From assembly GCF_037811135.1 (NCBI RefSeq), contig NZ_CP149130.1, positions 3,897,001 to 3,961,000 of the forward strand: DNA of 64,000 bases. The letters are read 5' to 3'. Shown here piece by piece: positions 1-8,565 of the stretch. Below the pieces are notes generated by a model. It saw nothing but the letters and a program-made list of their open reading frames with translations. It did not search any database and had not been told where the DNA came from. The stretch's first letter is position 1; each line of letters starts with the position of its first letter. The stretch comes from Aeromonas rivipollensis. GTDB taxonomy: Bacteria; Pseudomonadota; Gammaproteobacteria; Enterobacterales; Aeromonadaceae. The position numbers were made by a program, and so were the translations under genes.

Positions 1-510
1 ATCCCAATCAACTTCGATTGTTCGAGCAGTCAGATCAATATTCTTGATCACCTGCTCTTCCAGGAACGGGATCAGCCGCTCCTTTGCACCAAAGGCATCT
101 TTTACATTGGCCTCAACCACCAACACATCGTTGGAGCCGGTTTCCATCAATTCGGTCACCTTGCCCAGGTCGTATCCCTTGGTGGTCATCACGGAGCAAC
201 CAATCAGGTCACGCCAGTAGAATTCACCTTCAGGCAACGCAGGCAACAGATCGGCGGCTACGCCAATCTCGACATTGGTCAATGCCAGGGCATCCTCGCG
301 CACATCGATACCATCGAGCTTGCAGATCAGACCCTTGTTGTGACGCTTCCAGGCCGAAACCTGAATCTCACGCCACACCCCGTTCTGATTGATCAGCCAG
401 GGGTTGTAATCGAAAATCGCTTCGGCAACATCGGTGAAGGAGTTCACTTTAAGCCAGCCCTTGATGCCGTAGACGGTACCCAGGGTGCCCAGAACTATAG
501 GTTTTTCCAC
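1..510 (-). CDS. rimM: Ribosome maturation factor RimM (3' end cut by window)
   Basis: RimM binds ribosomal protein S19 and helps mature the 30S head and the 3' part of 16S rRNA. The reading frame starts at a GTG (510) preceded by a good AAGGAG-type ribosome binding site and stays open to the window edge, giving 170 residues against roughly 175-180 for the family, so only a few C-terminal codons are missing. The N-terminus [19 protein letters not shown] and the downstream FYWRDLIG segment of the PRC-barrel region are typical. It lies 24 bp after rpsP on the same strand, the conserved rpsP-rimM-trmD-rplS order; trmD and rplS would lie outside the window. Confidence 0.93.
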   Translation of the reverse strand, partial: MEKPIVLGTLGTVYGIKGWLKVNSFTDVAEAIFDYNPWLINQNGVWREIQVSAWKRHNKGLICKLDGIDVREDALALTNVEIGVAADLLPALPEGEFYWRDLIGCSVMTTKGYDLGKVTELMETGSNDVLVVEANVKDAFGAKERLIPFLEEQVIKNIDLTARTIEVDWD

Positions 511-534
511 CTTAACTCCTTACCGTTTGGCTGA

Positions 535-783
535 TTAAGCAGCTTTTTTAGCGTCTTTGATCAGCTTGGCAACGCGGTCAGAAACAGCGGCACCAGTAGC
601 AACCCAATGCTCGATACGAGCCAGGTCCAGGTTCAGCTTTTCAGCGTTACCAGCAGCAACCGGGTTGAAGAAACCAACGCGCTCGATGAAGCGACCGTCA
701 CGGGCGCAACGGCTGTCAGAAACTACTACCTGGTAGAACGGACGCTTTTTCGCGCCACCACGTTGTAAACGAATGGTTACCAT
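535..783 (-). CDS. rpsP: 30S ribosomal protein S16
   Basis: An 82-residue protein matching the usual length of S16, a small-subunit assembly protein that binds 16S rRNA. The opening [20 protein letters not shown] and the following [22 protein letters not shown] region are the family hallmarks. It is the first gene of the rpsP-rimM operon, with its promoter expected in 784-915. The adenine-rich 3' end and lysine-rich tail are normal for a ribosomal protein. Confidence 0.97.
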   Translation of the reverse strand: MVTIRLQRGGAKKRPFYQVVVSDSRCARDGRFIERVGFFNPVAAGNAEKLNLDLARIEHWVATGAAVSDRVAKLIKDAKKAA

Positions 784-916
784 ATCGTCCTCATGAACAT
801 CTAATGAACAAGGCCTGCAAATACGCAGACCCTAGCTTAAAATAAGCCGCGTAATTCTACTTGGATTCGTAATAATTGCAACCAAGCCTGCTATTTTTTG
901 CGCAGGAGTCGGCATG

Positions 917-944
917 AAAAAGGCTCACCGCGGTGAGCCTTTTT
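917..944. terminator. Perfect 28-bp palindrome, terminator after ffh
   Basis: The sequence AAAAAGGCTCACCG is followed immediately by its exact reverse complement, giving a GC-rich hairpin flanked by A-run and T-run, so it can terminate in both directions. It lies 18 bp beyond the ffh stop codon and upstream of the rpsP promoter region, so its main job is probably to end the ffh transcript. Confidence 0.9.
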
Positions 945-962
945 GCCTGACAAGCAGGAAAA

Positions 963-2342
963 TCAGAACGGACCGCGTCCGCCGCCACCGAATCCGGGCG
1001 GCAGCATGTTCTTCATCTGGCCCATCATCTTGCGCATGCCGCCCTTGCCGGACATCTTCTTCATCATGCGCTGCATCTCGGTGAACTGCTTGAGCAGCTT
1101 GTTGACGTCCTGCACCTGCATGCCGGAACCTGCGGCGATACGGCGCTTGCGGGAGCCCTTGATGAGATCAGGATGGGCGCGCTCCTTGGGCGTCATGGAG
1201 CTGATGATGGCCTCCATCCGCACAGTGATCTTGTCATCCATCTGATCTTTCACGTTATCCGGCAGACCGGACATACCGGGCAGCTTGTCGAGCATGCCCA
1301 TCATGCCGCCCATGTTGCGCATCTGGGCCAACTGCTCGCGGAAATCTTCCAGATCGAAGCCCTTGCCGCTCTTGACCTTGCTGGCCAGCTTGGCGGCTTT
1401 TTCCTTGTCGACTGTGCGTTCCACTTCCTCGATAAGCGACAGCACATCGCCCATGCCGAGGATACGGGACGCGAGTCGGTCCGGGTGGAAGGGCTCAAGG
1501 GCATCGGTCTTCTCGCCCATACCGATGAACTTGACCGGCTTGCCGGTGATGTGGCGTACCGACAGGGCGGCACCGCCGCGGGCGTCGCCGTCCGCCTTGG
1601 TGAGGATGACGCCGGTGAGCGGCAGCGCTTCGTTGAACGCCTTGGCGGTATTGGCGGCATCCTGACCTGTCATGGCATCCACCACAAACAGGGTCTCGAC
1701 CGGCTTGATGGTGGCGTGAAGATCCTGGATCTCCGCCATCATCTCGGTGTCCACGTGCAGACGACCGGCGGTATCGACGATCACCACGTCATAGAATTTC
1801 TTGCGTGCCTGATCGATGGCGGCGGTGGCGATCGCCACCGGCTTCTGGGTCACATCGCTCGGGAAGAAATCGACCGCGATGTCGTTGGCCAGAGTCTCGA
1901 GCTGCTTGATCGCCGCGGGGCGATAGACGTCGGCACTGACGACCAGCACCTTCTTCTTGTGGCGCTCTTTGAGCAGCTTGGCGAGTTTGCCCACAGTCGT
2001 GGTCTTACCGGCCCCCTGCAGACCCGCCATCAGGATGATGGCCGGCGGCTGGGCGGCCAGATTGAGCTGCTCGTTCGCCTCCCCCATGACGGAGACCAGC
2101 TCGCCATGCACTATCTTGATGAATGCCTGGCCCGGGCTGAGGGACTTGGCCACTTCCTGGCCGACGGCACGCTCTTTCACGCGGGCAACGAAGTCACGCA
2201 CCACCGGCAGGGCCACGTCCGCCTCGAGCAGCGCCATGCGCACTTCACGCAAGGTATCCTTGATGTTCTCTTCGGTCAGCCGGCCACGGCCACTGACATT
2301 GCGCAGGGTGCGCGAGAGTCGTTCAGTCAAATTCTCAAACAT
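963..2342 (-). CDS. ffh: Signal recognition particle protein Ffh
   Basis: Ffh is the GTPase of the signal recognition particle. With 4.5S RNA it binds signal sequences of inner-membrane proteins and hands ribosomes to FtsY. The 459-residue protein has the N domain, the G domain with P-loop GLQGAGKTTTVGKL and DTAGRLHVD, and a methionine-rich M domain ending in a GGGGRGPF tail. I start at ATG 2342 (MFENLTERL); the longer open frame upstream has no family similarity and runs through the duplicated promoter. It is divergent from ypjD-corB, the same neighbourhood as in E. coli. Confidence 0.97.
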   Translation of the reverse strand: MFENLTERLSRTLRNVSGRGRLTEENIKDTLREVRMALLEADVALPVVRDFVARVKERAVGQEVAKSLSPGQAFIKIVHGELVSVMGEANEQLNLAAQPPAIILMAGLQGAGKTTTVGKLAKLLKERHKKKVLVVSADVYRPAAIKQLETLANDIAVDFFPSDVTQKPVAIATAAIDQARKKFYDVVIVDTAGRLHVDTEMMAEIQDLHATIKPVETLFVVDAMTGQDAANTAKAFNEALPLTGVILTKADGDARGGAALSVRHITGKPVKFIGMGEKTDALEPFHPDRLASRILGMGDVLSLIEEVERTVDKEKAAKLASKVKSGKGFDLEDFREQLAQMRNMGGMMGMLDKLPGMSGLPDNVKDQMDDKITVRMEAIISSMTPKERAHPDLIKGSRKRRIAAGSGMQVQDVNKLLKQFTEMQRMMKKMSGKGGMRKMMGQMKNMLPPGFGGGGRGPF

Positions 2343-2362
2343 GACGCATTCCGATTCTTGGC

Positions 2363-2517
2363 GTAACAATGGGGGCATTATACCCCAGTCAGCACTGTGA
2401 GGACGATTACTCACCGCTTGCGGCGGTGACCCGCCATCGAATGAGCGGGTGTAACAAATGGAGGGCATTATACCCCAGTCAACGCCGGAGGACGATTATT
2501 CGCCGCACGGGGCCGTC
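2363..2517 (-). repeat. Tandem duplication of the ffh promoter region (90-bp period)
   Basis: Two similar blocks, about 2363-2430 and 2453-2517, share GTAACAA, GGGCATTATACCCCAGTCA and GAGGACGATTA. Read on the minus strand each block holds a perfect TATAAT hexamer (2377-2382 and 2467-2472), exactly 90 bp apart, with conserved sequence where a -35 element would be. The inner copy would start transcription about 28 nt before the ffh ATG. This looks like two tandem ffh promoters made by duplication. Confidence 0.75.
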
Positions 2518-2580
2518 AGCTGCTACTTATATATGGGCAGTTAGCCCCTGGCACAACTGGCGAGCATATCTTGTGCAAGG

Positions 2581-2586
2581 TATACT
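2581..2586 (+). promoter_or_regulatory. Candidate -10 element for ypjD-corB
   Basis: TATACT lies just before ypjD and points away from ffh. The matching -35 region (about 2558-2563) is weak. Transcription would start near 2593, so the ypjD leader would be short. Called from sequence alone. Confidence 0.4.
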
Positions 2587-2628
2587 GCCCCTCTTATCCA
2601 TAAAAGCTTGTTCGACAACGACCTGGTT

Positions 2629-3420
2629 ATGATCGTGATCTCTGTTCTGGCCCTGGCGTTTTACCTGCTGGCCATCATCGCCTCTCTGCACCTGCTGCTC
2701 AGCGCCAAGCCCGTCGGGCAGGTGTCGCTGTTTGCCTGTGTCGGCCTGGCCCTGACCGCCCATGGCGTGGCGGTGGGAAGCGAGGTGCTGGCCACCCATT
2801 CCGGCCAGAATCTCAGCATGTTGAACGTCGCGTCCCTGGTCAGCCTCATCATCAGCTGCTTCATGACCTGCGTCACCCGCCGTTTCAACGGCTGGATCCT
2901 GCTGCCCGTGGTCTACAGTTTCTCGGCCTTGCTGCTCGCCGCCAGCGCCCTCATACCGGGTCGCTACATCACCCATCTGGAAGCTCATCCCCAACTGCTG
3001 CTGCACATAGGGCTCGCCTTGATGGCCTATTCGGTGCTGATGATCGCCTGCCTCTTTGCGCTCCAGCTTGCCTGTCTGGATCGACAGCTGAAGTCCAGAA
3101 AGATAAGCCATCTGCCCGCCATGCCGCCCCTGATGACGGTGGAGAAACGGCTGTTCCAGCTCATCTCCGCGGGCCTCTTGCTGCTGACGCTCTCCATCGC
3201 CTCGGGTCTGTTCTTTCTGGAAGACATGTTCGCCCAGGGCAAATCCCACAAGGCCATCCTCTCGATCCTGGCCTGGTGCGTCTATGCCTTGCTGCTGTGG
3301 GGTCACCACACCCGTGGCTGGCGTGGTCGAAAGGTCATCATGCTGAGCCTCATCGGCAGTGTCATCCTGACCCTGGCCTACTTTGGCAGCCGCTTCGTCA
3401 AGGAAGTCTTGCTGAGCTGA
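2629..3420 (+). CDS. ypjD: YpjD-family inner membrane protein (cytochrome c assembly protein-like fold)
   Basis: A 263-residue integral membrane protein with about eight hydrophobic segments, belonging to the CcsA/CcmC-like family, whose members handle haem. Matches to E. coli YpjD include SGQNLSMLNVASLVSL, RYITHLEAHP, the MPPLMTVEKR loop and the C-terminal VILTLAYFGSR. Starting at ATG 2629 gives exactly the E. coli length; a TTG at 2608 would add seven residues, and neither start has a strong ribosome binding site. It is followed after 40 bp by corB on the same strand, the usual ffh/ypjD/yfjD arrangement. In other bacteria YpjD (CorE) is linked to CorC-type magnesium efflux; function here is inferred. 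Confidence 0.88.
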   Translation: MIVISVLALAFYLLAIIASLHLLLSAKPVGQVSLFACVGLALTAHGVAVGSEVLATHSGQNLSMLNVASLVSLIISCFMTCVTRRFNGWILLPVVYSFSALLLAASALIPGRYITHLEAHPQLLLHIGLALMAYSVLMIACLFALQLACLDRQLKSRKISHLPAMPPLMTVEKRLFQLISAGLLLLTLSIASGLFFLEDMFAQGKSHKAILSILAWCVYALLLWGHHTRGWRGRKVIMLSLIGSVILTLAYFGSRFVKEVLLS

Positions 3421-3460
3421 CGGTTCAGCCACCCCAAAACCATCCCAACAGGAGCCCTTC

Positions 3461-4741
3461 TTGGACAGTATCTCAACGAGCACATTACTGATTGTTCTCG
3501 TTATCTTGATTGTTTTGTCAGCCTTCTTCTCCAGTTCTGAAACCGGTCTGATGTCCCTCAACCGCTACAAGTTGCGGCATCTGGCCCAAACCAAGCACAA
3601 GGCGGCCCGTCGGGTCGAAAAGCTGCTGGCCCGACCGGACCGCCTGCTTGGCCTCATCCTCATCGGCAACAACCTGGTCAACATCCTGGCCTCCGCCATC
3701 GCCACCATAGTCTGCATCCGGCTGTTCGGGGACATCGGCGTCGCCGTTGCCACCTTTGGCCTCACCCTGGTGGTGCTGATATTCGGGGAAGTCACCCCCA
3801 AGACACTGGCGGCCATGTTCCCCGAACGCATCGCCTACCCCGCCTCCTGGGTCCTCAAGGGGCTGATGGTGCCCTTCGCCCCCCTGGTCTGGCTCATCAA
3901 CAGCATCACCAACCTCTTGCTCAAGTTGCTGCGACTGGAACATCGCAAGGATGACTCCCTCAACACCGAAGAGCTGCGCACCATCGTCAACGAGGCGGGC
4001 AGCCTCATCCCCCAGCGCCATCAGGAGATGCTGATCAGCATTCTGGATCTGGACAAGATGACGGTGGAGAACATCATGGTGCCGCGCAGCGAGATCTCTG
4101 CCATCGACATCAATGACGACTGGAAGAGCATATTGCGCCAGCTGGCTCACTGCGCTCACACCAAAATCCTGCTCTATCGCGACAACATCGACGACGTTGT
4201 CGGATTTTTACACTCTCGTGACGCCCTCAGGCTGGTCGCCAGGGACCAGTTCAGCAAGTCCAGCCTGCTGCGGGAAGTCGATCCCATCTATTTCATTCCA
4301 CAGGGCACGCCGCTCAACGTGCAGCTGGCCAAGTTCCAGCGCAACAAGGAGAGGATCGGGCTGATTGTCGACGAGTATGGCGATATTCAGGGGCTGATCA
4401 CCCTGGATGACATCCTGGAAGAGATAGTGGGCGACTTCACCACCTCCATGGCACCGGCACCGAGCGACGAGATCCACCCCCAGCCGGACGGCTCCTTCCT
4501 GGTGGAAGGCTCCGCCAGCATCCGCGAGCTGAACAAGGAGATGCACTGGCACCTGCCCATTGACGGCCCGCGCACCCTCAATGGGGTGATCCTGGAGTAC
4601 CTGGAGGAGATCCCCCAGCCCAACATCAGCGTCAGGCTGGCGGGTTATCCCATCGAGATCCTCGAAGTCGAGAACAACATGGTGAAGATGGCCAGGATCA
4701 TGCCACACCTCTACCGTAACGAGTCAGGTTACGAGGATTGA
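3461..4741 (+). CDS. corB: HlyC/CorC-family transporter (DUF21-CBS), CorB/YfjD-like
   Basis: A 426-residue membrane protein of the CNNM/CorC family, linked to magnesium or cobalt efflux and resistance. Residues about 1-190 form the DUF21 transmembrane domain (SSETGLMSLNRYKLRHLA, GEVTPKTLAA). Residues about 200-330 hold paired CBS domains (NIMVPRSEISAID, LIVDEYGDIQGLITLDDILE), followed by a C-terminal CorC_HlyC domain. The start is a TTG at 3461: AGGAG sits six bases upstream and no ATG fits. It is probably cotranscribed with ypjD, and a hairpin right after the stop ends the unit. Confidence 0.93.
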   Translation: MDSISTSTLLIVLVILIVLSAFFSSSETGLMSLNRYKLRHLAQTKHKAARRVEKLLARPDRLLGLILIGNNLVNILASAIATIVCIRLFGDIGVAVATFGLTLVVLIFGEVTPKTLAAMFPERIAYPASWVLKGLMVPFAPLVWLINSITNLLLKLLRLEHRKDDSLNTEELRTIVNEAGSLIPQRHQEMLISILDLDKMTVENIMVPRSEISAIDINDDWKSILRQLAHCAHTKILLYRDNIDDVVGFLHSRDALRLVARDQFSKSSLLREVDPIYFIPQGTPLNVQLAKFQRNKERIGLIVDEYGDIQGLITLDDILEEIVGDFTTSMAPAPSDEIHPQPDGSFLVEGSASIRELNKEMHWHLPIDGPRTLNGVILEYLEEIPQPNISVRLAGYPIEILEVENNMVKMARIMPHLYRNESGYED

Positions 4742-4768
4742 AAAAAGGCTGCCGATGGCAGCCTTTTT
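4742..4768. terminator. Bidirectional terminator between corB and nsrR
   Basis: AAAAAGGCTGCC, a GAT loop and the exact complement GGCAGCCTTTTT. The hairpin starts at the corB stop codon and lies four bases before the nsrR 3' end, so it can serve both convergent genes. Confidence 0.93.
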
Positions 4769-4772
4769 CGTC

Positions 4773-5240
4773 TCACTCGCCCTCGTCATCCGGCTCCAGC
4801 ACCAGGGTCGGGATGAGCTCGCCGAACACCTGCTGCAGCTCGTCACGGTTGGCCAGCAGGTCTTGCAGCGTGTAGCCGTCCATCACCGCCAGGAAGGCGT
4901 TCATCGCCTCCTTCAAGGCACTCTTGAGCAGACAGACAGAAACGATGTGGCACACCGGCGAGTTGCAGTCGATGCCGTCCAGGTTGCCTTCCAGCGCCCG
5001 GATCACCTGGCCTATGTTCACGCTCTCAGGGGAACAGGCCATGCGGATCCCGCCATTCTTGCCACGCTGGGACTGCAGATAACCCAGCTTCACCAGCTGG
5101 TTCACCACCTTCACCATGTGATTGCGAGAGACGTCATACAAGGCAGACACCTTGGCCACGCTCGACAATTCCCCCTCCGGCAAGGTGGCCAGATAGAGCA
5201 GGGCTCTCAATCCAAAATCGGTATAGCTTGTTAGTCTCAT
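4773..5240 (-). CDS. nsrR: Rrf2-family nitric-oxide-sensing repressor NsrR
   Basis: A 155-residue Rrf2 winged-helix regulator that binds DNA through an iron-sulphur cluster and releases it when NO attacks the cluster. The start MRLTSYTDFGLRALLYLA is typical of NsrR. Cysteines 92, 97 and 103 have the CX4CX5C spacing of the E. coli cluster ligands. The ATG at 5240 is chosen because the extra upstream residues of the open frame are not in the family. It is divergent from hmp, the main target of NsrR in many gammaproteobacteria, with the shared control region between them. Confidence 0.93.
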   Translation of the reverse strand: MRLTSYTDFGLRALLYLATLPEGELSSVAKVSALYDVSRNHMVKVVNQLVKLGYLQSQRGKNGGIRMACSPESVNIGQVIRALEGNLDGIDCNSPVCHIVSVCLLKSALKEAMNAFLAVMDGYTLQDLLANRDELQQVFGELIPTLVLEPDDEGE

Positions 5241-5274
5241 AGTGCCTGTGGCGCATAGCGCAAAGAATTGATGA

Positions 5275-5288
5275 TTGATCCAGATCAA
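5275..5288. promoter_or_regulatory. FNR box in the nsrR-hmp intergenic region
   Basis: TTGATCCAGATCAA is a perfect match to the FNR consensus TTGAT-N4-ATCAA, centred about 70 bp upstream of the hmp start codon and about 41 bp upstream of nsrR. FNR represses hmp anaerobically in E. coli; whether it represses hmp or activates nsrR here cannot be read from the sequence. Confidence 0.75.
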
Positions 5289-5310
5289 TTAAACATTTAG
5301 GATGCAACTT
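5288..5310. promoter_or_regulatory. Candidate NsrR operator upstream of hmp
   Basis: A 23-bp 11-1-11 site with half sites ATTAAACATTT and GGATGCAACTT matches about 15 of 22 positions of the enteric NsrR consensus (AAGATGCATTT and its complement). It directly abuts the FNR box. Position and neighbouring nsrR support it; the match itself is moderate. Confidence 0.5.
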
Positions 5311-5351
5311 ATTAAGTGACATTCCAGATGTTCAATTAGAAAGGACCTCCT

Positions 5352-6545
5352 ATGTTAGACCAAGCCACCATCGCCGTCATCAAGAGCACCATTCCTTTGC
5401 TCGAATCGGCGGGGCCTGCCCTCACCCAGCACTTCTACCAGCGCATGTTCAACCACAACCCCGAGCTGAAGGATGTGTTCAACCTGGCCCATCAGCGCAG
5501 TGGCGGTCAGCCCCTTGCGCTGTTCAGTGCCGTGGCGGCCTATGCCAGGAATATCGACAACCTGGGGGCCCTGACCGGAGCCGTGGAACGCATCGCCCAC
5601 AAGCACACGGGTTTCCTGATCCAGCCGGAACAATATCACATTGTGGGTAGTCATCTCTTGGCCACGCTCAAAGAAATGGGTGGCAGTGCGGTGACTGACG
5701 AGGTGCTGGAAGCCTGGGGCAAGGCCTATGGCGTGCTGGCCGACATCTTCATCGGTCGGGAGGGCCAGCTCTACCGGGAGAAGGCGAGCGAGCTCGGTGG
5801 CTGGCAAGGGGCCCGCCCCTTCCTCATCAAGGAGAAGCGCCAGGAGAGCGAGCTTGTCACCTCCTTCATGCTGGTGCCCGTCGACGGCAAACCCGTGCTG
5901 CGCTTCAAGCCTGGACAATATATCAGCATCAGGCTCAATCACCCGTCCCTGGAGCATCAGGAGATCCGTCAATACTCTCTCTCCGATGCCCCCAATGGCC
6001 GCGACTACCGCATCAGCGTCAAGCGCGAGCCTCAGGGCCAGGCCTCCAATCTGCTGCATGACAAACTTCACGTCGGTGACGAGGTGGCGCTGATGCCGCC
6101 GGCGGGGGACTTCTTCCTGCAGACCGAGACGGCCACCCCGGTGGTGCTGCTCTCCGCCGGTGTGGGCCTGACCCCCATGCTGAGCATGCTCAACCAGTTG
6201 CTGGCCGAACAAGCGGGAACTGAAATCCGCTGGCTCCATGCCTGCGAGCATGGCGCCCAGCACGCCTTCAAGGAAGATATCCAGACCAAGAGCCGCCAGC
6301 ACGCCAGCCTGCAGAGCCGGGTCTGGTACAGGACGCCTGCCGAGCAGGACCTGCAGGGGAAGGACTACGACTTCAGCGGCACCATGGCGCTGGAACAGGT
6401 CACGGACCTCATCCCGGCCAAGGCCCACTACTACTTCTGCGGCCCTCTGGGTTTCATGAAAGCGATCAAGGCCCAGTTGCTGGCCCTGGGCATCCCCGCA
6501 GACAGAATGCACTACGAGGTATTCGGCCCCCATCAGGATCTCTGA
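5352..6545 (+). CDS. hmp: Flavohaemoprotein Hmp (nitric oxide dioxygenase)
   Basis: Hmp oxidises NO to nitrate with oxygen and NADPH in the cytoplasm. The 397-residue length is standard. Globin residues Tyr29, Gln53 and proximal His85 are present in the N-terminal 140 residues. They are followed by an FAD-binding region (IRQYSLSDAPNGRDYRISVK) and an NAD-binding region (VVLLSAGVGLTPMLSML, YYFCGPLGFM), ending in the typical EVFGPH. An AAAGGA ribosome binding site precedes ATG 5352. It is divergent from nsrR, with FNR and NsrR sites between, and is monocistronic, followed by a hairpin. Confidence 0.97.
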   Translation: MLDQATIAVIKSTIPLLESAGPALTQHFYQRMFNHNPELKDVFNLAHQRSGGQPLALFSAVAAYARNIDNLGALTGAVERIAHKHTGFLIQPEQYHIVGSHLLATLKEMGGSAVTDEVLEAWGKAYGVLADIFIGREGQLYREKASELGGWQGARPFLIKEKRQESELVTSFMLVPVDGKPVLRFKPGQYISIRLNHPSLEHQEIRQYSLSDAPNGRDYRISVKREPQGQASNLLHDKLHVGDEVALMPPAGDFFLQTETATPVVLLSAGVGLTPMLSMLNQLLAEQAGTEIRWLHACEHGAQHAFKEDIQTKSRQHASLQSRVWYRTPAEQDLQGKDYDFSGTMALEQVTDLIPAKAHYYFCGPLGFMKAIKAQLLALGIPADRMHYEVFGPHQDL

Positions 6546-6570
6546 TCCCGCCTCCTGACCGGAGAAATGC

Positions 6571-6604
6571 ACAAGGCCCACTAACACAGGTTCGTGGGCC
6601 TTGT
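6571..6604. terminator. Hairpin between hmp and motX
   Basis: ACAAGGCCCAC and GTGGGCCTTGT form an 11-bp stem with a 12-nt loop between two convergent genes. There is no long T-run, so it may be an inefficient or Rho-assisted terminator. Confidence 0.7.
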
Positions 6605-6631
6605 CGTATCCAGTGACCTGGCCTGCCGGGC

Positions 6632-7513
6632 TTAGTGCATCGCCTTGGCGCGGGCGATGGCATTGGCAGGCATACGATTGCCGAGCCGGCTCAGCAGACT
6701 CGCGGCCTTCTGGTGGGTCGCCTTGTCACCGATGACGGCACCGTGCAGCCAGTGGTAGGCCTCTTCGTAATCCAGCGGACTGCCCATGCCCTGCAGCAGC
6801 ATCTCGACCCACTCTATCTGGGCCCGCTGGAAACCCAGGCTGGCGGCCTCCCGCATCAGGGTCTCGGCCCGTACCAGATCCTTCTGGACCAGGATGCCTT
6901 TCCAGTAATAGCGCCCCAGCTGCTCCAGTGCCGGGGCCAGGCCCTGATTGGCCGCCTCCCACATGTATTGCACCCCGACCTGGGCGTCCGGCTTGATGCA
7001 GACGCCCCAGGCCAGCATGTCCCCCCACAGGAACTGATAGGCCGGGATCTTCATCACAGAGGCGCGCGCCTCTATGTCCTGGGTCAGCTGGCACCTGTCC
7101 TGCTTCACCCGGGTCAGATGACGTCCCTGCTCTATCCAGTTGAGCAGCTCGTCCTGGCGATAGAGCGGCACCGCCTGCAGATCTCCGGTGACCAGGGAGC
7201 CAGGGTTCACCGCCTTGGGCAGCGGTGCAGCCGCCGGGGCCGATGTCACTGGGGCAGGTGCGGCAAGGGTCGACAGCACAGGGGCCGGATCAGTCGCCGG
7301 CACAGCGGCTGAGGGTACAGCTGCGGTGGCCGGTAGGGTCGCTGACGCAACCGGCACTGGCGCTGGGGCGGTCGATGGCATGGCCGCCGAGGGTGCCGGG
7401 ACGGAGGCAGCCGCCACCGACTGGGTTTGCGTGGCTGCCGATACCGGCTCGGCCCCCTGCAAGGGGAGGCTGCACAGACCGACGAGGCCGACGAGGGTAC
7501 TGGGTTTCATCAT
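6632..7513 (-). CDS. motX: Polar flagellar motor protein MotX (long Ala/Pro linker)
   Basis: MotX is a periplasmic component of the sodium-driven polar flagellar motor of Vibrio and Aeromonas, forming the T ring with MotY and holding the PomA/B stator. The C-terminal about 190 residues carry the family pattern: VPLYRQDELLNWIEQ, CQLTQDIEARASVMKIP, QFLWGDMLAWGVC, then Sel1-like repeats (LEQLGRYYWKG, AETLMREAASLG). A signal peptide ends near residue 20. Between it and the domain lies a roughly 75-residue Ala/Pro/Val/Ser-rich stretch, which explains the 293-residue length against about 210 in Vibrio. AGGAG lies six bases before ATG 7513. The gene stands alone, as is usual for motX. Confidence 0.87.
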   Translation of the reverse strand: MMKPSTLVGLVGLCSLPLQGAEPVSAATQTQSVAAASVPAPSAAMPSTAPAPVPVASATLPATAAVPSAAVPATDPAPVLSTLAAPAPVTSAPAAAPLPKAVNPGSLVTGDLQAVPLYRQDELLNWIEQGRHLTRVKQDRCQLTQDIEARASVMKIPAYQFLWGDMLAWGVCIKPDAQVGVQYMWEAANQGLAPALEQLGRYYWKGILVQKDLVRAETLMREAASLGFQRAQIEWVEMLLQGMGSPLDYEEAYHWLHGAVIGDKATHQKAASLLSRLGNRMPANAIARAKAMH

Positions 7514-7592
7514 AGGGATCTCCTGCTGCCCTCTTTATCGGCAGCCGGGTCCATCTCCTTAGTCCGTCACACCAAACCCCGGAAATGACAAA

Positions 7593-7610
7593 GGGGAGCC
7601 TGGGCTCCCC
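7593..7610. terminator. Hairpin after mdh
   Basis: GGGGAGCC and GGCTCCCC pair around a TG dinucleotide, 19 bp beyond the mdh stop codon. It is preceded by a short A-run on the plus strand (T-run for mdh). Confidence 0.8.
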
Positions 7611-7629
7611 TCATGATCGACGCTGCGGC

Positions 7630-8565
7630 TTACTTGACGAAGTCGACACCCAGCTGGATATCGGCCTTCAGGGTAGCCAGCATGCTGTCCATGGACTCTT
7701 GCTCGAAGGCACTCAGCTTGCCGTAGTCCAGCACGCTCTCGACACCGTTCTTGCCCAGCAGTACCGGCTGCGCGAAGAAGGTGGCGTGCTCGCCATTGCC
7801 TTCCACATAGGCGCACTCGATGACGTTGGCTTCGCCCTGCAGACCCTTGATGAGGGACAGACCGAAACGGCAGGCCGCCTGACCCATGGAGAGAGTGGCA
7901 GAACCGCCACCGGCCTTGGCTTCCACCACTTCGGTACCGGCATTCTGGATACGCTTGGTCATGGCAGCCGCTTCTTCCGCGGTGAAGCTGGCCCCTTCGA
8001 TCTGGGACAGCAGCGGCAGAATGGTCACGCCACTGTGGCCACCGATCACGTTGACGCGGATCTTGTCGATGTTCAGGCCCTTGGCCTCGGCCACGAAGGT
8101 CTCGCCACGGATGACGTCCAGGGTGGTGACGCCGAACAGGCGACGCTTGTCATAGACACCGGCCTTTTTCAGCACTTCGGCGGCAATGGCGACCGTGGTG
8201 TTGACCGGGTTGGTGATGATGCCGATCAGTGCCTTGGGGCAGGAGACGGCACACTTCTCCACCAGGTTCTTGACGATACCGGCGTTGATGTTGAACAGAT
8301 CGGAACGATCCATGCCGGGCTTGCGTGCCACGCCGGCCGAGATCAGCACGACATCGGCGCCGACCAGAGCAGGGCTCGGATCTTCACCGCAGAAACCTTT
8401 TACTTTCACGTCAGTCGGGATATGGCTCAGGTCCGCCGCCACGCCCGGAGTGACCGGGGCAATGTCATACAGGCTCAACTCGGAACCGGCAGGCAGGCGA
8501 TTTTTCAACAGCAGAGCAAGGGCTTGGCCGATGCCACCGGCGGCACCCAGAACGGCAACTTTCAT
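7630..8565 (-). CDS. mdh: Malate dehydrogenase
   Basis: NAD-dependent malate dehydrogenase of the TCA cycle, interconverting malate and oxaloacetate. The 311-residue protein opens [20 protein letters not shown] with the Rossmann glycine motif. It has the substrate-binding arginines ([14 protein letters not shown]), the catalytic GGHSG histidine and [11 protein letters not shown] 8565 is preceded by GGAG at good spacing; the four extra upstream residues of the open frame are discarded. In E. coli mdh is divergent from argR; here the art operon lies between them. Confidence 0.97.
   Translation of the reverse strand: MKVAVLGAAGGIGQALALLLKNRLPAGSELSLYDIAPVTPGVAADLSHIPTDVKVKGFCGEDPSPALVGADVVLISAGVARKPGMDRSDLFNINAGIVKNLVEKCAVSCPKALIGIITNPVNTTVAIAAEVLKKAGVYDKRRLFGVTTLDVIRGETFVAEAKGLNIDKIRVNVIGGHSGVTILPLLSQIEGASFTAEEAAAMTKRIQNAGTEVVEAKAGGGSATLSMGQAACRFGLSLIKGLQGEANVIECAYVEGNGEHATFFAQPVLLGKNGVESVLDYGKLSAFEQESMDSMLATLKADIQLGVDFVK

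Noticed and set aside
2527..3561. A 344-codon minus-strand open frame
   Set aside because: It covers ypjD on the other strand and is Gln/Gly/Asp-rich shadow sequence.
5300..5325. ATGCAACTTATTAAGTGACAT palindrome as the NsrR site
   Set aside because: The half sites are 15 bases apart, not the 11 of the NsrR consensus; the overlapping 5288-5310 site fits better.
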